Notes: generated by a model not told the origin, from the sequence alone. A DNA stretch of 8,904 nucleotides from an uncultured Oscillibacter sp. (GCF_910579365.1 NZ_CAJTUX010000085.1:1-8904), one strand, 5' to 3'; counted from the first letter of the stretch, positions 1 through 6,784 are shown. Translations and numbers: made by a program.

Positions 1-1602
1 TTCTGCACCGCCGCTTATATCCTGGCCCTGCTGTACCGCTCCGCCAACCAGGGCCGGACCCGTGACGGGGAGGAGCACGGCTCCGCCACCTGGGCCTCGC
101 CCCGTGAGGTGAACGCGCAGTTCTCCCAAAAGGAGAATAAGCTCCTTACCCGGAACGTCCGCCTGGGGCTGGATACTCACAAGCACCGGAGGTCCCTGAA
201 TGTGCTGGTGATCGGCGGCTCCGGCGCGGGCAAGTCTCGCTCATATGTGAAGCCCAACATCCTGGAGGCGAACACAAATTATGTGGTCACGGACCCCAAG
301 AGCGAGGTCCTGCTGGCCACGGGCGGCTGGTTGGAGCAGAACGGATACGACATCCGGGTACTGAATCTCGTCAATCTGGAGGAGAGCGACGGATATAATC
401 CTTTTCGCTACATTCGGGACGAAAAGGACGCCTTGCGGCTGGTAAATAATCTGATTCAAGCCACTACGCCCAAGGGCAATCATGGCTCTGACCCCTTCTG
501 GGAGAAGTCAGAAACGGCTCTGCTGCAAGCGGTTATTTTGATGCTGTGGCAGGAGGCCCCCGAGTATGAGCAGAACTTCTCCATGGTCATGCGGGTGCTG
601 GAGTACGCCGAGGTCAAGGAGGAGGACGAGGAATACGTCTCTCCGCTGGATTTGCTCTTCCAATCTATCGAGCGGGAGAAGCCGGACAGCGTGGCGGTTA
701 GGCAATACAAAGTGTTCAAAATGGCCGCCGGCAAGACCTCAAAATCCATCCTCGTGTCCACCGCTGTGCGGCTGGCAGCGTTCAATTTGCCCCAGATCAA
801 GGCCATCACAGACCATGACGATATGGACCTTTATACGCTTGGGGAAAAGAAATGCGCCCTCTATGCCGTGATCCCGGATAATGATGGTTCCTTTAACTTT
901 CTGGTGAGCCTGCTCTACGCCCAGGCGTTCCAGGCCCTCTACTACAGCGCCGACCAGATCCACCACGGGGCCCTGCCCTGCCACGTCCACTTCGTGCTGG
1001 ACGAGTTCGCCGCTATGCCTCTGCCGGGCTTCACAAGGGAGCTGGCGACCATGCGTTCAAGGAACATTTCGGCGAGTACAATTATCCAGAATATGGCACA
1101 AATCAAGGAATTATATAAGGACTCGTGGGAAACAATTCCGGGCAATTCAGACACCATTTTGTACCTTGGAGGCAACGAATCCAGCACCCACGAGTACATT
1201 TCCAAGGCCCTCGGCAAAGCCACGATTGACACTCGGACTCACGGCCAGACCAAGGGAAAATCCGGCTCCTATTCCACAAATTTTCAGCAAAGTGGCCGTG
1301 AGCTTTTGACCCCAGATGAAGTGCGGATGCTGGACAACCGCTACGCCATCCTCTTCATCCGAGGCGCCAAGCCGGTCATGGACCTGAAGTATGAGCTGAC
1401 CCAGCACCCCGCCATCTGCCACACCGTCGACGGAGGCGGGCCGCCCTACATCCACCACCAGAAGAAGCCCAAAAACTGGCTCCCAGGCAAACCGCTGTTT
1501 GACCTGGGAGCCGCTACTTTTGAACATGAAAAGGAGAATCCTGACTATGAAGAATCCCAAGACCCTCAAGCATTCCCTGACCAGAGAGCAGACAAAACTT
1601 GA
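1..1602 (+). CDS. virD4: VirD4/TraG-family type IV coupling protein (5' end outside window)
   Basis: This is the membrane-anchored ATPase that links the relaxase-DNA complex to the conjugation channel. The frame is open from base 1, so the true start lies upstream; 533 residues are visible and roughly the first 60-70 (membrane anchor) are probably missing. Visible residues 1-13 look like the end of a membrane segment. Residues 26-32 read HGSATWA, a sequence typical of this family just before the ATPase domain. Walker A is GGSGAGKS at residues 72-79 (214-237), DPKSE follows at 98-102, and Walker B is FVLDEFA at 331-337 (991-1011). The C-terminus is Pro/His/Glu-rich and ends at TGA 1600-1602. 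The Maff2-family gene begins inside its last 56 bases. An internal GTG at 109 falls in the conserved N-terminal region and is not the true start. Family assignment is firm from the motifs and neighbours. Confidence 0.95.
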   Translation, partial: FCTAAYILALLYRSANQGRTRDGEEHGSATWASPREVNAQFSQKENKLLTRNVRLGLDTHKHRRSLNVLVIGGSGAGKSRSYVKPNILEANTNYVVTDPKSEVLLATGGWLEQNGYDIRVLNLVNLEESDGYNPFRYIRDEKDALRLVNNLIQATTPKGNHGSDPFWEKSETALLQAVILMLWQEAPEYEQNFSMVMRVLEYAEVKEEDEEYVSPLDLLFQSIEREKPDSVAVRQYKVFKMAAGKTSKSILVSTAVRLAAFNLPQIKAITDHDDMDLYTLGEKKCALYAVIPDNDGSFNFLVSLLYAQAFQALYYSADQIHHGALPCHVHFVLDEFAAMPLPGFTRELATMRSRNISASTIIQNMAQIKELYKDSWETIPGNSDTILYLGGNESSTHEYISKALGKATIDTRTHGQTKGKSGSYSTNFQQSGRELLTPDEVRMLDNRYAILFIRGAKPVMDLKYELTQHPAICHTVDGGGPPYIHHQKKPKNWLPGKPLFDLGAATFEHEKENPDYEESQDPQAFPDQRADKT

Positions 1603-1897
1603 ACGCCGGGCCAAGCGGCTCTACGCCCTCGCCGCCTGCTTCCTGCTGGCTGTGACCGCCCTGGCCGTCCCCGCCCTCGCCGCCGACGATCCCCTGGCCG
1701 TCGTGCAAAAATTGTCTGATTTCATTTTCTCCCTCATCCGCGCCGTGGGCTTGATCCTGCTGGGCTACGGCATCCTCCAGGTGGGCCTGTCCTTCCAGTC
1801 CCACGACCCCTCTCAGCGCTCCAACGGCATCCTCACCATCGCGGGCGGCATTGTGATAACTTTTACAAAGGAAATTCTCACTTTAATCACCGGATAA
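1547..1897 (+). CDS. Maff2-family small membrane protein (VirB2-like candidate)
   Basis: A 116-residue membrane protein that I recognise as the Maff2 family, usually found just after virD4 in these elements. Residues 1-24 are strongly basic. They precede a hydrophobic stretch (25-45) ending in PALA-ADD, which looks like a signal peptide with an AxA cleavage site. Two more hydrophobic segments follow at about 57-80 and 95-115, separated by the polar SHDPSQRSNG loop. The start ATG at 1547 has AAGGAG at 1531-1536 with a 10-base spacer, so I prefer it to in-frame ATGs at 1499 or 1526. The gene overlaps the end of virD4 by 56 bases in another frame, which suggests co-translation. The signal peptide plus two membrane helices resembles VirB2/TrbC pilins, but a pilin role is inference. 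Family membership is fairly sure; function is not established. Confidence 0.85.
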   Translation: MKNPKTLKHSLTREQTKLERRAKRLYALAACFLLAVTALAVPALAADDPLAVVQKLSDFIFSLIRAVGLILLGYGILQVGLSFQSHDPSQRSNGILTIAGGIVITFTKEILTLITG

Positions 1898-1919
1898 CAG
1901 TGGGAAGTGAGGAGATTCT

Positions 1920-2384
1920 ATGACCTATGAAAACTTTTTAATCCGTGTTAAGGAACTGGCCCCCGGCTGTAAGCCGGAGGCCGTTCCCCGCTGGCGGGAC
2001 TTTGCCGTGGAGTGTGTGGACTCGGAGCAGTTTGTTCGCTTCAAGCAGACGGCGGACAAAACCGCAGCCGTGGAGAAATGGCTGGACGTCATTTATTCGG
2101 GCCTCAAGGCCGTGCGGAAGGAGTGCGGGCCGGAGACTGTTGCCGCCATGGTAAACTTGGGCCTTGAACGGTGCTGTCTCTATCCCGGCGAAATGATGCA
2201 GGCGGCCCTCTGCCTGGAAAAGGGGGAAAACGGCAGGCAGATTTTTGAAAAAATTGAATCTGGGGAGATCGACTGTACCGACCTGTTCTCGCCGGTTTCC
2301 CGGAGAGAAGCTGAGGGCCGCCGGACCGTCCGGGAGCGCTTGACCGCTCTGAAAAAGCGAAAAGGGCGGGGAAAGGAGCGCTGA
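1920..2384 (+). CDS. Uncharacterised soluble 154-aa protein of the conjugation operon
   Basis: I do not recognise this family. The protein is 154 residues, charged, with no membrane segment or signal peptide, and probably mostly helical. It has seven cysteines (17, 32, 69, 85, 86, 98, 119) without a clear zinc-binding CxxC pair. The last 30 residues are very basic (rich in Arg and Lys), suggesting contact with nucleic acid or membrane phospholipid. The ATG at 1920 is preceded by TGAGGAG (1908-1914) five bases away. The stop TGA at 2382-2384 shares its A with the ATG of the trbL-like gene, so the two are probably translationally coupled. Its position between the Maff2 and TrbL-like genes suggests an accessory conjugation protein. 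That is context only. Confidence 0.8.
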   Translation: MTYENFLIRVKELAPGCKPEAVPRWRDFAVECVDSEQFVRFKQTADKTAAVEKWLDVIYSGLKAVRKECGPETVAAMVNLGLERCCLYPGEMMQAALCLEKGENGRQIFEKIESGEIDCTDLFSPVSRREAEGRRTVRERLTALKKRKGRGKER

Positions 2385-3229
2385 TGGGAAGCGGCAATTG
2401 GATCGTGGACAACCTGAACTCCGCCCTGGGGACCTGGAACGGGAAGCTGGCGGAAATCTGGACCCTGCTCTCCACCGGCCCGGAGGAGTTCAAGGGCGGA
2501 GGCGTCTGGACGGTGATCGTGGGGATCAACGACGGCCTCAAGGCCATCGGCTACGCCCTGCTGGTGATCTTCTTCGTGATGGGCGTGGTCAAGACGTGTG
2601 GGAGTTTCACGGAACTTCGAAAGCCCGAGCAAGTGCTGAAGTGCTTCGTCCGCTTCGCCCTGGCCCAAGCGGCGGTGTCCCACGGCATGGAGCTGATGAC
2701 GGCCCTGTTCACCGTGGGTCAGGGAATGGTAAACACTATCATGGGCGCCTCTGGGCTGTCGGCGCTTACAGATACCACCCTGCCTGATGAGATGGTCACC
2801 ATCATCGAGGACGTGAGTTTCCTGGACAGCATCCCCCTGTGGGCCATCACCCTGCTGGGGTCCCTGTTCATTTGGGTGCTGTCTCTGGTGATGATCTTGA
2901 CCGTCTATTCCCGCTTTTTTAAGCTCTATATGGCCACTGCTATCGCGCCCATTCCCCTGGCCAGCTTCGCGGGACAGCCCTCCAGCAACATCGGCGTTGC
3001 CTTTCTGAAAAGTTACGCCGCCATCTGTCTGGAGGGCTGTGTCATCGTTTTGGCCTGTGTGATTTTCTCCGCCTTCGCCTCCGCGCCCCCGGCCCTGTCG
3101 GACCCAAGTCTCGCGGCGGCGACCATCGTATGGAACTACGTGGGCGAACTGATTTTTAACATGCTGGTGCTGGTGGGCGCTATTAAAATGAGCGACCGGC
3201 TGATCCGGGAGCTGATGGGCCTCGGTTAA
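2384..3229 (+). CDS. TrbL/VirB6-like conjugal transfer membrane protein (CD1112 type)
   Basis: A 281-residue polytopic membrane protein, the likely VirB6/TrbL-like channel component of the mating apparatus. Hydrophobic segments lie at about 50-72, 88-115, 150-175, 178-196, 206-232 and 245-268, giving five or six membrane passes. The N-terminal 45 residues are amphipathic, and the central YSRFFKLYMATAIAPIPLAS stretch and the C-terminal MSDRLIRELMG tail are typical of CD1112-type proteins in Clostridia elements. The start ATG overlaps the upstream stop by one base, and GGAAAGGAG lies about five bases before it. The stop TAA at 3227-3229 sits in a TTAA that also forms the stop of the minus-strand gene. 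Family identification rests on topology, motifs and order; I could not run an alignment. Confidence 0.88.
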   Translation: MGSGNWIVDNLNSALGTWNGKLAEIWTLLSTGPEEFKGGGVWTVIVGINDGLKAIGYALLVIFFVMGVVKTCGSFTELRKPEQVLKCFVRFALAQAAVSHGMELMTALFTVGQGMVNTIMGASGLSALTDTTLPDEMVTIIEDVSFLDSIPLWAITLLGSLFIWVLSLVMILTVYSRFFKLYMATAIAPIPLASFAGQPSSNIGVAFLKSYAAICLEGCVIVLACVIFSAFASAPPALSDPSLAAATIVWNYVGELIFNMLVLVGAIKMSDRLIRELMGLG

Positions 3230-3561
3230 AACAGGCCCTCGGCGCTGACGGCGGACTCTCCTGTCAGTCTGGCCAGGCGGACCCGCCCGGCAAAGGCCCT
3301 CGCGGTAGTCCACTCGTCTCGCCAGTCTACCAGCAGTTCCCTCAAGCGCCGGGTCAGAGTAACTACCCAGGACAGAATTACGATGCCCACCATGGCAAAC
3401 AGGATACCATCCGCCAGAGCGGCGTGGGCCTGATACCAGCTATGGAACACGGTGAGCATCAGGATGCTGTACAGCAGCGGGATGCCCAGCCGGAGTTTCA
3501 GGGCCAGCTGAAGCAGAAGCGGCAGCAGAGCAGCCCCGATCCCCAATATCATAAACGCCAT
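3226..3561 (-). CDS. Small antisense-strand three-helix membrane protein, unknown function
   Basis: I do not recognise this 111-residue protein. It has three hydrophobic segments (about residues 4-22, 26-46, 50-70). A basic and acidic C-terminal tail follows (from RRLRELLVDW, about 71-111) and is probably cytoplasmic. The ATG (complement of 3559-3561) has a very strong ribosome site, AAAGGAGG, on the minus strand at 3578-3571 with a nine-base spacer, which argues that it is a real gene. No other gene covers this interval. It overlaps trbL by four bases tail to tail. Its orientation against an otherwise co-directional transfer operon suggests independent regulation. Exclusion, channel control or immunity roles would all fit a small membrane protein here, but nothing in the sequence decides between them. 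Confidence 0.72.
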   Translation of the reverse strand: MAFMILGIGAALLPLLLQLALKLRLGIPLLYSILMLTVFHSWYQAHAALADGILFAMVGIVILSWVVTLTRRLRELLVDWRDEWTTARAFAGRVRLARLTGESAVSAEGLF

Positions 3562-3564
3562 ATC

Positions 3565-3588
3565 GCAAACCCTCCTTTATTGGTTTGC
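3565..3588 (-). promoter_or_regulatory. Hairpin presenting the ribosome site of the minus-strand gene in its loop
   Basis: GCAAACC (3565-3571) and GGTTTGC (3582-3588) form a perfect 7-bp inverted repeat with a 10-base loop. On the minus strand the loop carries AATAAAGGAG and the stem takes the last G residues of the AAAGGAGG ribosome site. The AUG begins three bases after the stem. Such a structure could present or mask the ribosome site. Whether it forms depends on the transcript beginning upstream of 3588; the candidate promoter below would place +1 near 3585-3588, at the edge of the stem. Confidence 0.4.
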
Positions 3589-3591
3589 TGC

Positions 3592-3620
3592 ATCTTACCA
3601 TAGGCGGACGGGCCTTGCAA
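3592..3620 (-). promoter_or_regulatory. Candidate sigma-70-type promoter for the minus-strand membrane gene
   Basis: On the minus strand, TTGCAA (3620-3615) is followed after exactly 17 bases by TAAGAT (3597-3592), matching four of six positions in each consensus box. It lies about 30 bases before the ATG at 3561. TTGCAA is self-complementary and is also the -35 candidate of the opposite promoter. This is a match by eye only. Confidence 0.4.
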
Positions 3621-3633
3621 GGGTCTGTCCGCC
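3603..3633. repeat. Dyad centred in the divergent intergenic region (possible operator or leader hairpin)
   Basis: GGCGGAC (3603-3609) is inverted at 3627-3633 as GTCCGCC, and the 10-bp palindrome CCTTGCAAGG (3613-3622) lies at its centre. With G-U pairs the whole 31 bases can fold into one long stem. It sits between divergent genes and covers the shared -35 element, so an operator is the simplest reading. An RNA hairpin followed by the weakly T-rich GATTTATTTA (attenuator or terminator on the plus strand) is the alternative. Confidence 0.55.
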
Positions 3634-3643
3634 GATTTATTTA
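3615..3643 (+). promoter_or_regulatory. Candidate promoter for the DUF4313-prgI-virB4 series
   Basis: TTGCAA (3615-3620), a 17-base spacer and TATTTA (3638-3643) form a weak sigma-70-like match ahead of the gene at 3674. It shares its -35 with the minus-strand candidate. If it is not used, the downstream genes must be read through from the upstream operon, antisense across the minus-strand gene. Confidence 0.25.
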
Positions 3644-3673
3644 CGCTGCGCCTGGCAGCGGGAAAGGAATAGA

Positions 3674-4081
3674 ATGGACATCAAAACCGCACCTTTCCAC
3701 AGTCCCTGTGGGGACCATGAACTCACTGTGACCGTATGCTCCTACGCCGTCAACAAACGGCTGGCAATCGACCTGCTCTGCAAAGAGGATGGATATTGGG
3801 AACCGTATGCGTTCCTGACGGTCAACCTGCCCGAGGTTCCGCTTCAAGCGAACGAGGCGTTTATCAAGGACTTCGACGAAAACGCCGGACTCTTGGATTT
3901 CGTCCTGAAAAACAAGCTGGGGAAGGTCCTTCCGGGCCAGGAGGGGCGCTCCGGCTTCTGTACTTACCCGAAGATTGCCTTTGATATGGAGAAGCTCCGG
4001 GAGTTTGACCCGGAGGGCACCGATAAGTATTTGCGCCAGTCTCAGCAGAAGAAACGTACCCCAAAACGGAAGGAACGGTGA
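3674..4081 (+). CDS. DUF4313-family protein
   Basis: A 135-residue soluble protein that I recognise as DUF4313-like, a small family common in Clostridia conjugative elements with no established function. Supporting features are the N-terminal beta-rich segment (HELTVTVCSYAVNKRLAIDL), the GYWEPYAFLTVNL segment around residues 40-52, and the RSGFCTYPKIAFDMEKL segment near residues 92-108. The tail (about 118-135) is Lys/Arg-rich. The ATG at 3674 is preceded by GGAAAGGA (3661-3668) with about five bases between. A short inverted repeat (CGCTGC 3644-3649 / GCAGCG 3655-3660) lies just before the ribosome site. It ends at TGA 4079-4081. The PrgI-family gene follows in the same reading frame, separated only by this stop and two codons. 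Family call is from memory of conserved segments. Confidence 0.75.
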   Translation: MDIKTAPFHSPCGDHELTVTVCSYAVNKRLAIDLLCKEDGYWEPYAFLTVNLPEVPLQANEAFIKDFDENAGLLDFVLKNKLGKVLPGQEGRSGFCTYPKIAFDMEKLREFDPEGTDKYLRQSQQKKRTPKRKER

Positions 4082-4090
4082 TACATTATA
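4068..4090 (+). promoter_or_regulatory. Ribosome site and non-canonical ATA start of the PrgI-family gene
   Basis: GGAAGGA (4068-4074) and GGTGA (4077-4081) precede the start region. The conserved PrgI N-terminus normally reads Met-Glu-Val-Arg-Ile-Asn, as I recall it for close homologues; here GAAGTCCGCATCAAC is preceded by ATA (4088-4090) where ATG is expected. Frame 2 has no ATG, GTG or TTG between the TGA at 4079 and the GTG at 4181. ATT at 4085 is the other rare-start option. Confidence 0.6.
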
Positions 4091-4441
4091 GAAGTCCGCA
4101 TCAACAAAGAAGTCCGGGACTACCAGGAGAGCCTGTTCTTCGGGCTGTCCCTGCGCCAACTCCTGTTCGCCCTGCTGGCCGTGATCGTGGCCGTGGCCGT
4201 TTACTTCGGCCTGCGGAACACGGTAGGCAACGGGGAAATCGGCTGGGTCTGCGTCTTGGCGGCGTTTCCCTTCGCCCTCGGCGGCTTTTTTACCTACAAC
4301 GGTATGACCCTGGAACGCTTCATCCTCGCTTTTATCCGCTCGGAATTTCTCTATCCCAAACGGCTCGTTTTCAAATCGGAAAACCTCTGCGCGAAGGCCC
4401 TCGAAAATTCTACCATCAAGGAGGCTTTACGGCTTGATTAA
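4088..4441 (+). CDS. PrgI-family (VirB3-like) transfer protein with apparent ATA start
   Basis: A 117-residue protein of the PrgI family, thought to play the VirB3 role as an inner-membrane partner of VirB4. Residues begin IEVRINKEVRDYQESLFFGL. Two membrane segments follow, in SLRQLLFALLAVIVAVAVYF and IGWVCVLAAFPFALGGFF, then the typical YNGMTLERF and EFLYPKRLVFKSENL segments. It ends at TAA 4439-4441, overlapping virB4 by eight bases, which suggests coupling. The oddity is the start: no ATG, GTG or TTG exists before 4181 in this frame, and a start there would delete the conserved N-terminus and most of the first helix. I place the start at ATA 4088 by homology and spacing. Alternatives are ATT 4085, reinitiation after the in-frame TGA, or a G-to-A change that has impaired the gene. 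Family is secure, start is not. Confidence 0.85.
   Translation: MEVRINKEVRDYQESLFFGLSLRQLLFALLAVIVAVAVYFGLRNTVGNGEIGWVCVLAAFPFALGGFFTYNGMTLERFILAFIRSEFLYPKRLVFKSENLCAKALENSTIKEALRLD
4418..4436 (+). promoter_or_regulatory. Ribosome site fixing a TTG start for virB4
   Basis: AAGGAGG (4418-4424) lies nine bases before TTG (4434-4436), inside the end of the PrgI-family gene. No ATG or GTG in the virB4 frame is as well placed, so TTG is the start. Confidence 0.75.
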
Positions 4442-6776
4442 AACCCTACAAAACACCCTGAAACAAGATAAGGAAGGCTTCGACCTCCCCAAGTCCGTGC
4501 AGGACGCCATTCCCATCCGCCGCCTCTGGCCGGATGGGATTTTTCAGTTCGGAAGCAAATTCTCCAAGACCATCCGCTTCACGGATATCAACTACGCAAT
4601 CGCCTCGAAGGAGGATAAAACGTCCATGTTCCTGGGCTACTCAGAACTGCTGAACGCCCTGGACACGGGCTCCACCACCAAGATCACCATCAACAATAAA
4701 CGCCTGAACCGGCAGAACTTTGAGCAGGAAATACTCATTCCACGGCAGGACGACTACCTGGACGGCTACCGGGCGGAGTACAATTCCATGCTCATGGATA
4801 AGGTCACTGACAGCTCCAACAGTGTGGTCCAGGAACGGTACGTCACCCTGTCCGCCCACCGGAAAAACGTTGAGGAGGCCCGCGCCTTCTTCGACCGGGT
4901 GACGGCGGACGTGACCACCCGCCTCAGCCATTTGGACGCCCACAGCGAGGAACTGGACGCCGTGGAACGGCTGCGGGTCCTCCACGACTTCTACCGCACC
5001 GGAGAGGAGGCGGAATACCGTCTGGACCTCCACGACCTCATGCGGAAGGGCCACAGTTTCAAGGATAGCATCTGCCCGGACAGCCTGGAGTTCAAAAAGG
5101 ACCATTTCGTCATGGGCGGCAAGTTCGGACGGGTACTGTTCCTCAAGGAGTATGCCAGTTACATCAAGGACAGCATGATCTCCGAGCTGACGGCCCTGAA
5201 CCGGACCATGATGCTGTCCATTGACGTGATTCCCGTTCCCACCGACGAGGCCGTCCGGGAGATGCAGAACCGGCTCCTGGGTGTGGAGACCAATGTCACC
5301 AACTGGCAGCGGCGGCAGAATAACAACAATAATTTCTCCGCCGTGGTGCCCTATGATCTGGAACAGCAGAGAAAAGAAACCAGGGAGATGCTGGACGACC
5401 TCACCACCCGCGACCAGCGAATGATGTTCGCCGTGGTGACTCTGGTGCATCTGGCCGACAGCAAGGAGGAGCTGGACAGCGACACGGAAACCCTCCAATC
5501 CGCCGCCCGGAAGCACCTGTGCCAGCTGGCCACGCTGAACTGGCAGCAGGCCGACGGGCTCACCACTGCCCTGCCTCTGGGCCTGCGGAGGATCGATACT
5601 CTGCGGACCCTGACCACGGAGGCCCTGGCCGTCCTCATGCCCTTCAAGGCCCAGGAGATTCGGGACCAGGGCGGAATTTACTATGGGCAGAACGTGATCT
5701 CGAAGAACCTGATTGTCGCTAACCGGAAGGAGCTGCTGAACGGAAACGGCTTCGTGCTGGGCGTCTCCGGCTCCGGCAAATCCTTCACCGCCAAGGAGGA
5801 GATCGCCGGGGTTGCCCTCTCCACGGAAGACGACATCATCGTAATCGATCCCGAAAGCGAATATGGGCCGCTCATTGAGGGCCTGGGCGGCGAGGTGGTC
5901 AATATCTCCGCTACCTCCCGGAACCACATCAATGCCATGGACATGGAGCAGGGCTACGGCGACGGGGAAAACCCCGTGGTGCTGAAGTCCGAATTTCTGC
6001 TGTCTCTCTGTGAGCAGCTCGTCGGCTCCGGGAAGCTCTCTGCCAAGGAGAAATCCATCATCGACCGCTGCACCGCCGGGGTGTACCACGATTACATCCG
6101 AAGCGGCTACCGGGGTGCAGCTCCCACCCTCAAAGACTTCCACGCCGAACTGCTCCGGCAGACGGAGGCGGAGGCCCGCGACGTGGCCCTGGCAATTGAG
6201 CTGTTCACTGAGGGCAGCTTGAACACCTTTGCCAAGCCCTCCAACGTGGACACCAATTCCCGGATTCTCTGCTACGATATCCGGGACCTGGGCAAGCAGC
6301 TTCTGCCCGTGGGGATGCTGGTGGTGCTGGACAGTATCTTTAACCGGGTAATCCGAAACCGTCAGCTTGGGAAAAACACCTGGGTCTATGTCGACGAAAT
6401 ATACCTTCTTTTCCAGCACGAATACAGCGCAAATTTCCTCTTTACTCTCTGGAAGCGGGTCCGAAAGTACGGTGCCTGCTGTACGGGAATCACGCAGAAC
6501 CTGGATGATCTGCTCCAGTCCCATACGGCCCGGACCATGCTGGCGAACAGTGAGTTCCTGGTTATGCTGAACCAGGCGGCGACGGACCGGGCGGAGCTGG
6601 CCCAGCTTTTGAACATCTCTGATAATCAATTGAGCTACATCACAAATGTGGACTCGGGCCGGGGACTCATCAAGTGCGGCAGTACCATCGTGCCCTTTAT
6701 GAATACCTTCCCGAAAAATACCCGGCTGTACAAATTGATGTCCACCAAGTTCATGGAGCAGATAGATGCAACCTGA
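4434..6776 (+). CDS. virB4: VirB4/TraE-family conjugation ATPase
   Basis: A 780-residue ATPase that powers assembly and substrate passage in type IV secretion, acting at the cytoplasmic face of the membrane. The N-terminal half (about 1-420) is the VirB4/CagE-type docking region. The ATPase half begins with YYGQNVISKNLIVANRKELL. Walker A is GVSGSGKS at 443-450 (5760-5783), IIVIDPESEYGPLI follows soon after, Walker B is VYVDE at 651-655, and the GITQN motif ends at 689. All key motifs are intact and the length is normal for the family. It starts with TTG supported by AAGGAGG, overlaps the PrgI-family gene by eight bases, and ends only eight bases before a strong terminator. PrgI-VirB4 adjacency matches the VirB3-VirB4 pairing known in other systems. 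Confidence 0.96.
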   Translation: MIKTLQNTLKQDKEGFDLPKSVQDAIPIRRLWPDGIFQFGSKFSKTIRFTDINYAIASKEDKTSMFLGYSELLNALDTGSTTKITINNKRLNRQNFEQEILIPRQDDYLDGYRAEYNSMLMDKVTDSSNSVVQERYVTLSAHRKNVEEARAFFDRVTADVTTRLSHLDAHSEELDAVERLRVLHDFYRTGEEAEYRLDLHDLMRKGHSFKDSICPDSLEFKKDHFVMGGKFGRVLFLKEYASYIKDSMISELTALNRTMMLSIDVIPVPTDEAVREMQNRLLGVETNVTNWQRRQNNNNNFSAVVPYDLEQQRKETREMLDDLTTRDQRMMFAVVTLVHLADSKEELDSDTETLQSAARKHLCQLATLNWQQADGLTTALPLGLRRIDTLRTLTTEALAVLMPFKAQEIRDQGGIYYGQNVISKNLIVANRKELLNGNGFVLGVSGSGKSFTAKEEIAGVALSTEDDIIVIDPESEYGPLIEGLGGEVVNISATSRNHINAMDMEQGYGDGENPVVLKSEFLLSLCEQLVGSGKLSAKEKSIIDRCTAGVYHDYIRSGYRGAAPTLKDFHAELLRQTEAEARDVALAIELFTEGSLNTFAKPSNVDTNSRILCYDIRDLGKQLLPVGMLVVLDSIFNRVIRNRQLGKNTWVYVDEIYLLFQHEYSANFLFTLWKRVRKYGACCTGITQNLDDLLQSHTARTMLANSEFLVMLNQAATDRAELAQLLNISDNQLSYITNVDSGRGLIKCGSTIVPFMNTFPKNTRLYKLMSTKFMEQIDAT

Positions 6777-6784
6777 TTTCGCAG

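Noticed and set aside
3245..3267. CTGAC/GTCAG inverted repeat just after trbL as a terminator
   Set aside because: Only 5 bp with a 13-base loop and no T-run, and it lies inside the antisense coding region.
2180..3313. A 377-codon minus-strand frame opposite trbL
   Set aside because: Its translation is dominated by His, Gln, Gly and Asp without hydrophobic core or motif, and it overlaps both trbL and the antisense membrane gene. Shadow of GC-rich codon use.
4078..4437. GTG-started 119-codon frame overlapping the PrgI-family gene
   Set aside because: The translation is Arg/Pro-rich and resembles nothing, while the +1 frame reads as an intact PrgI-family protein. The GTG falls within the ribosome-site sequence.
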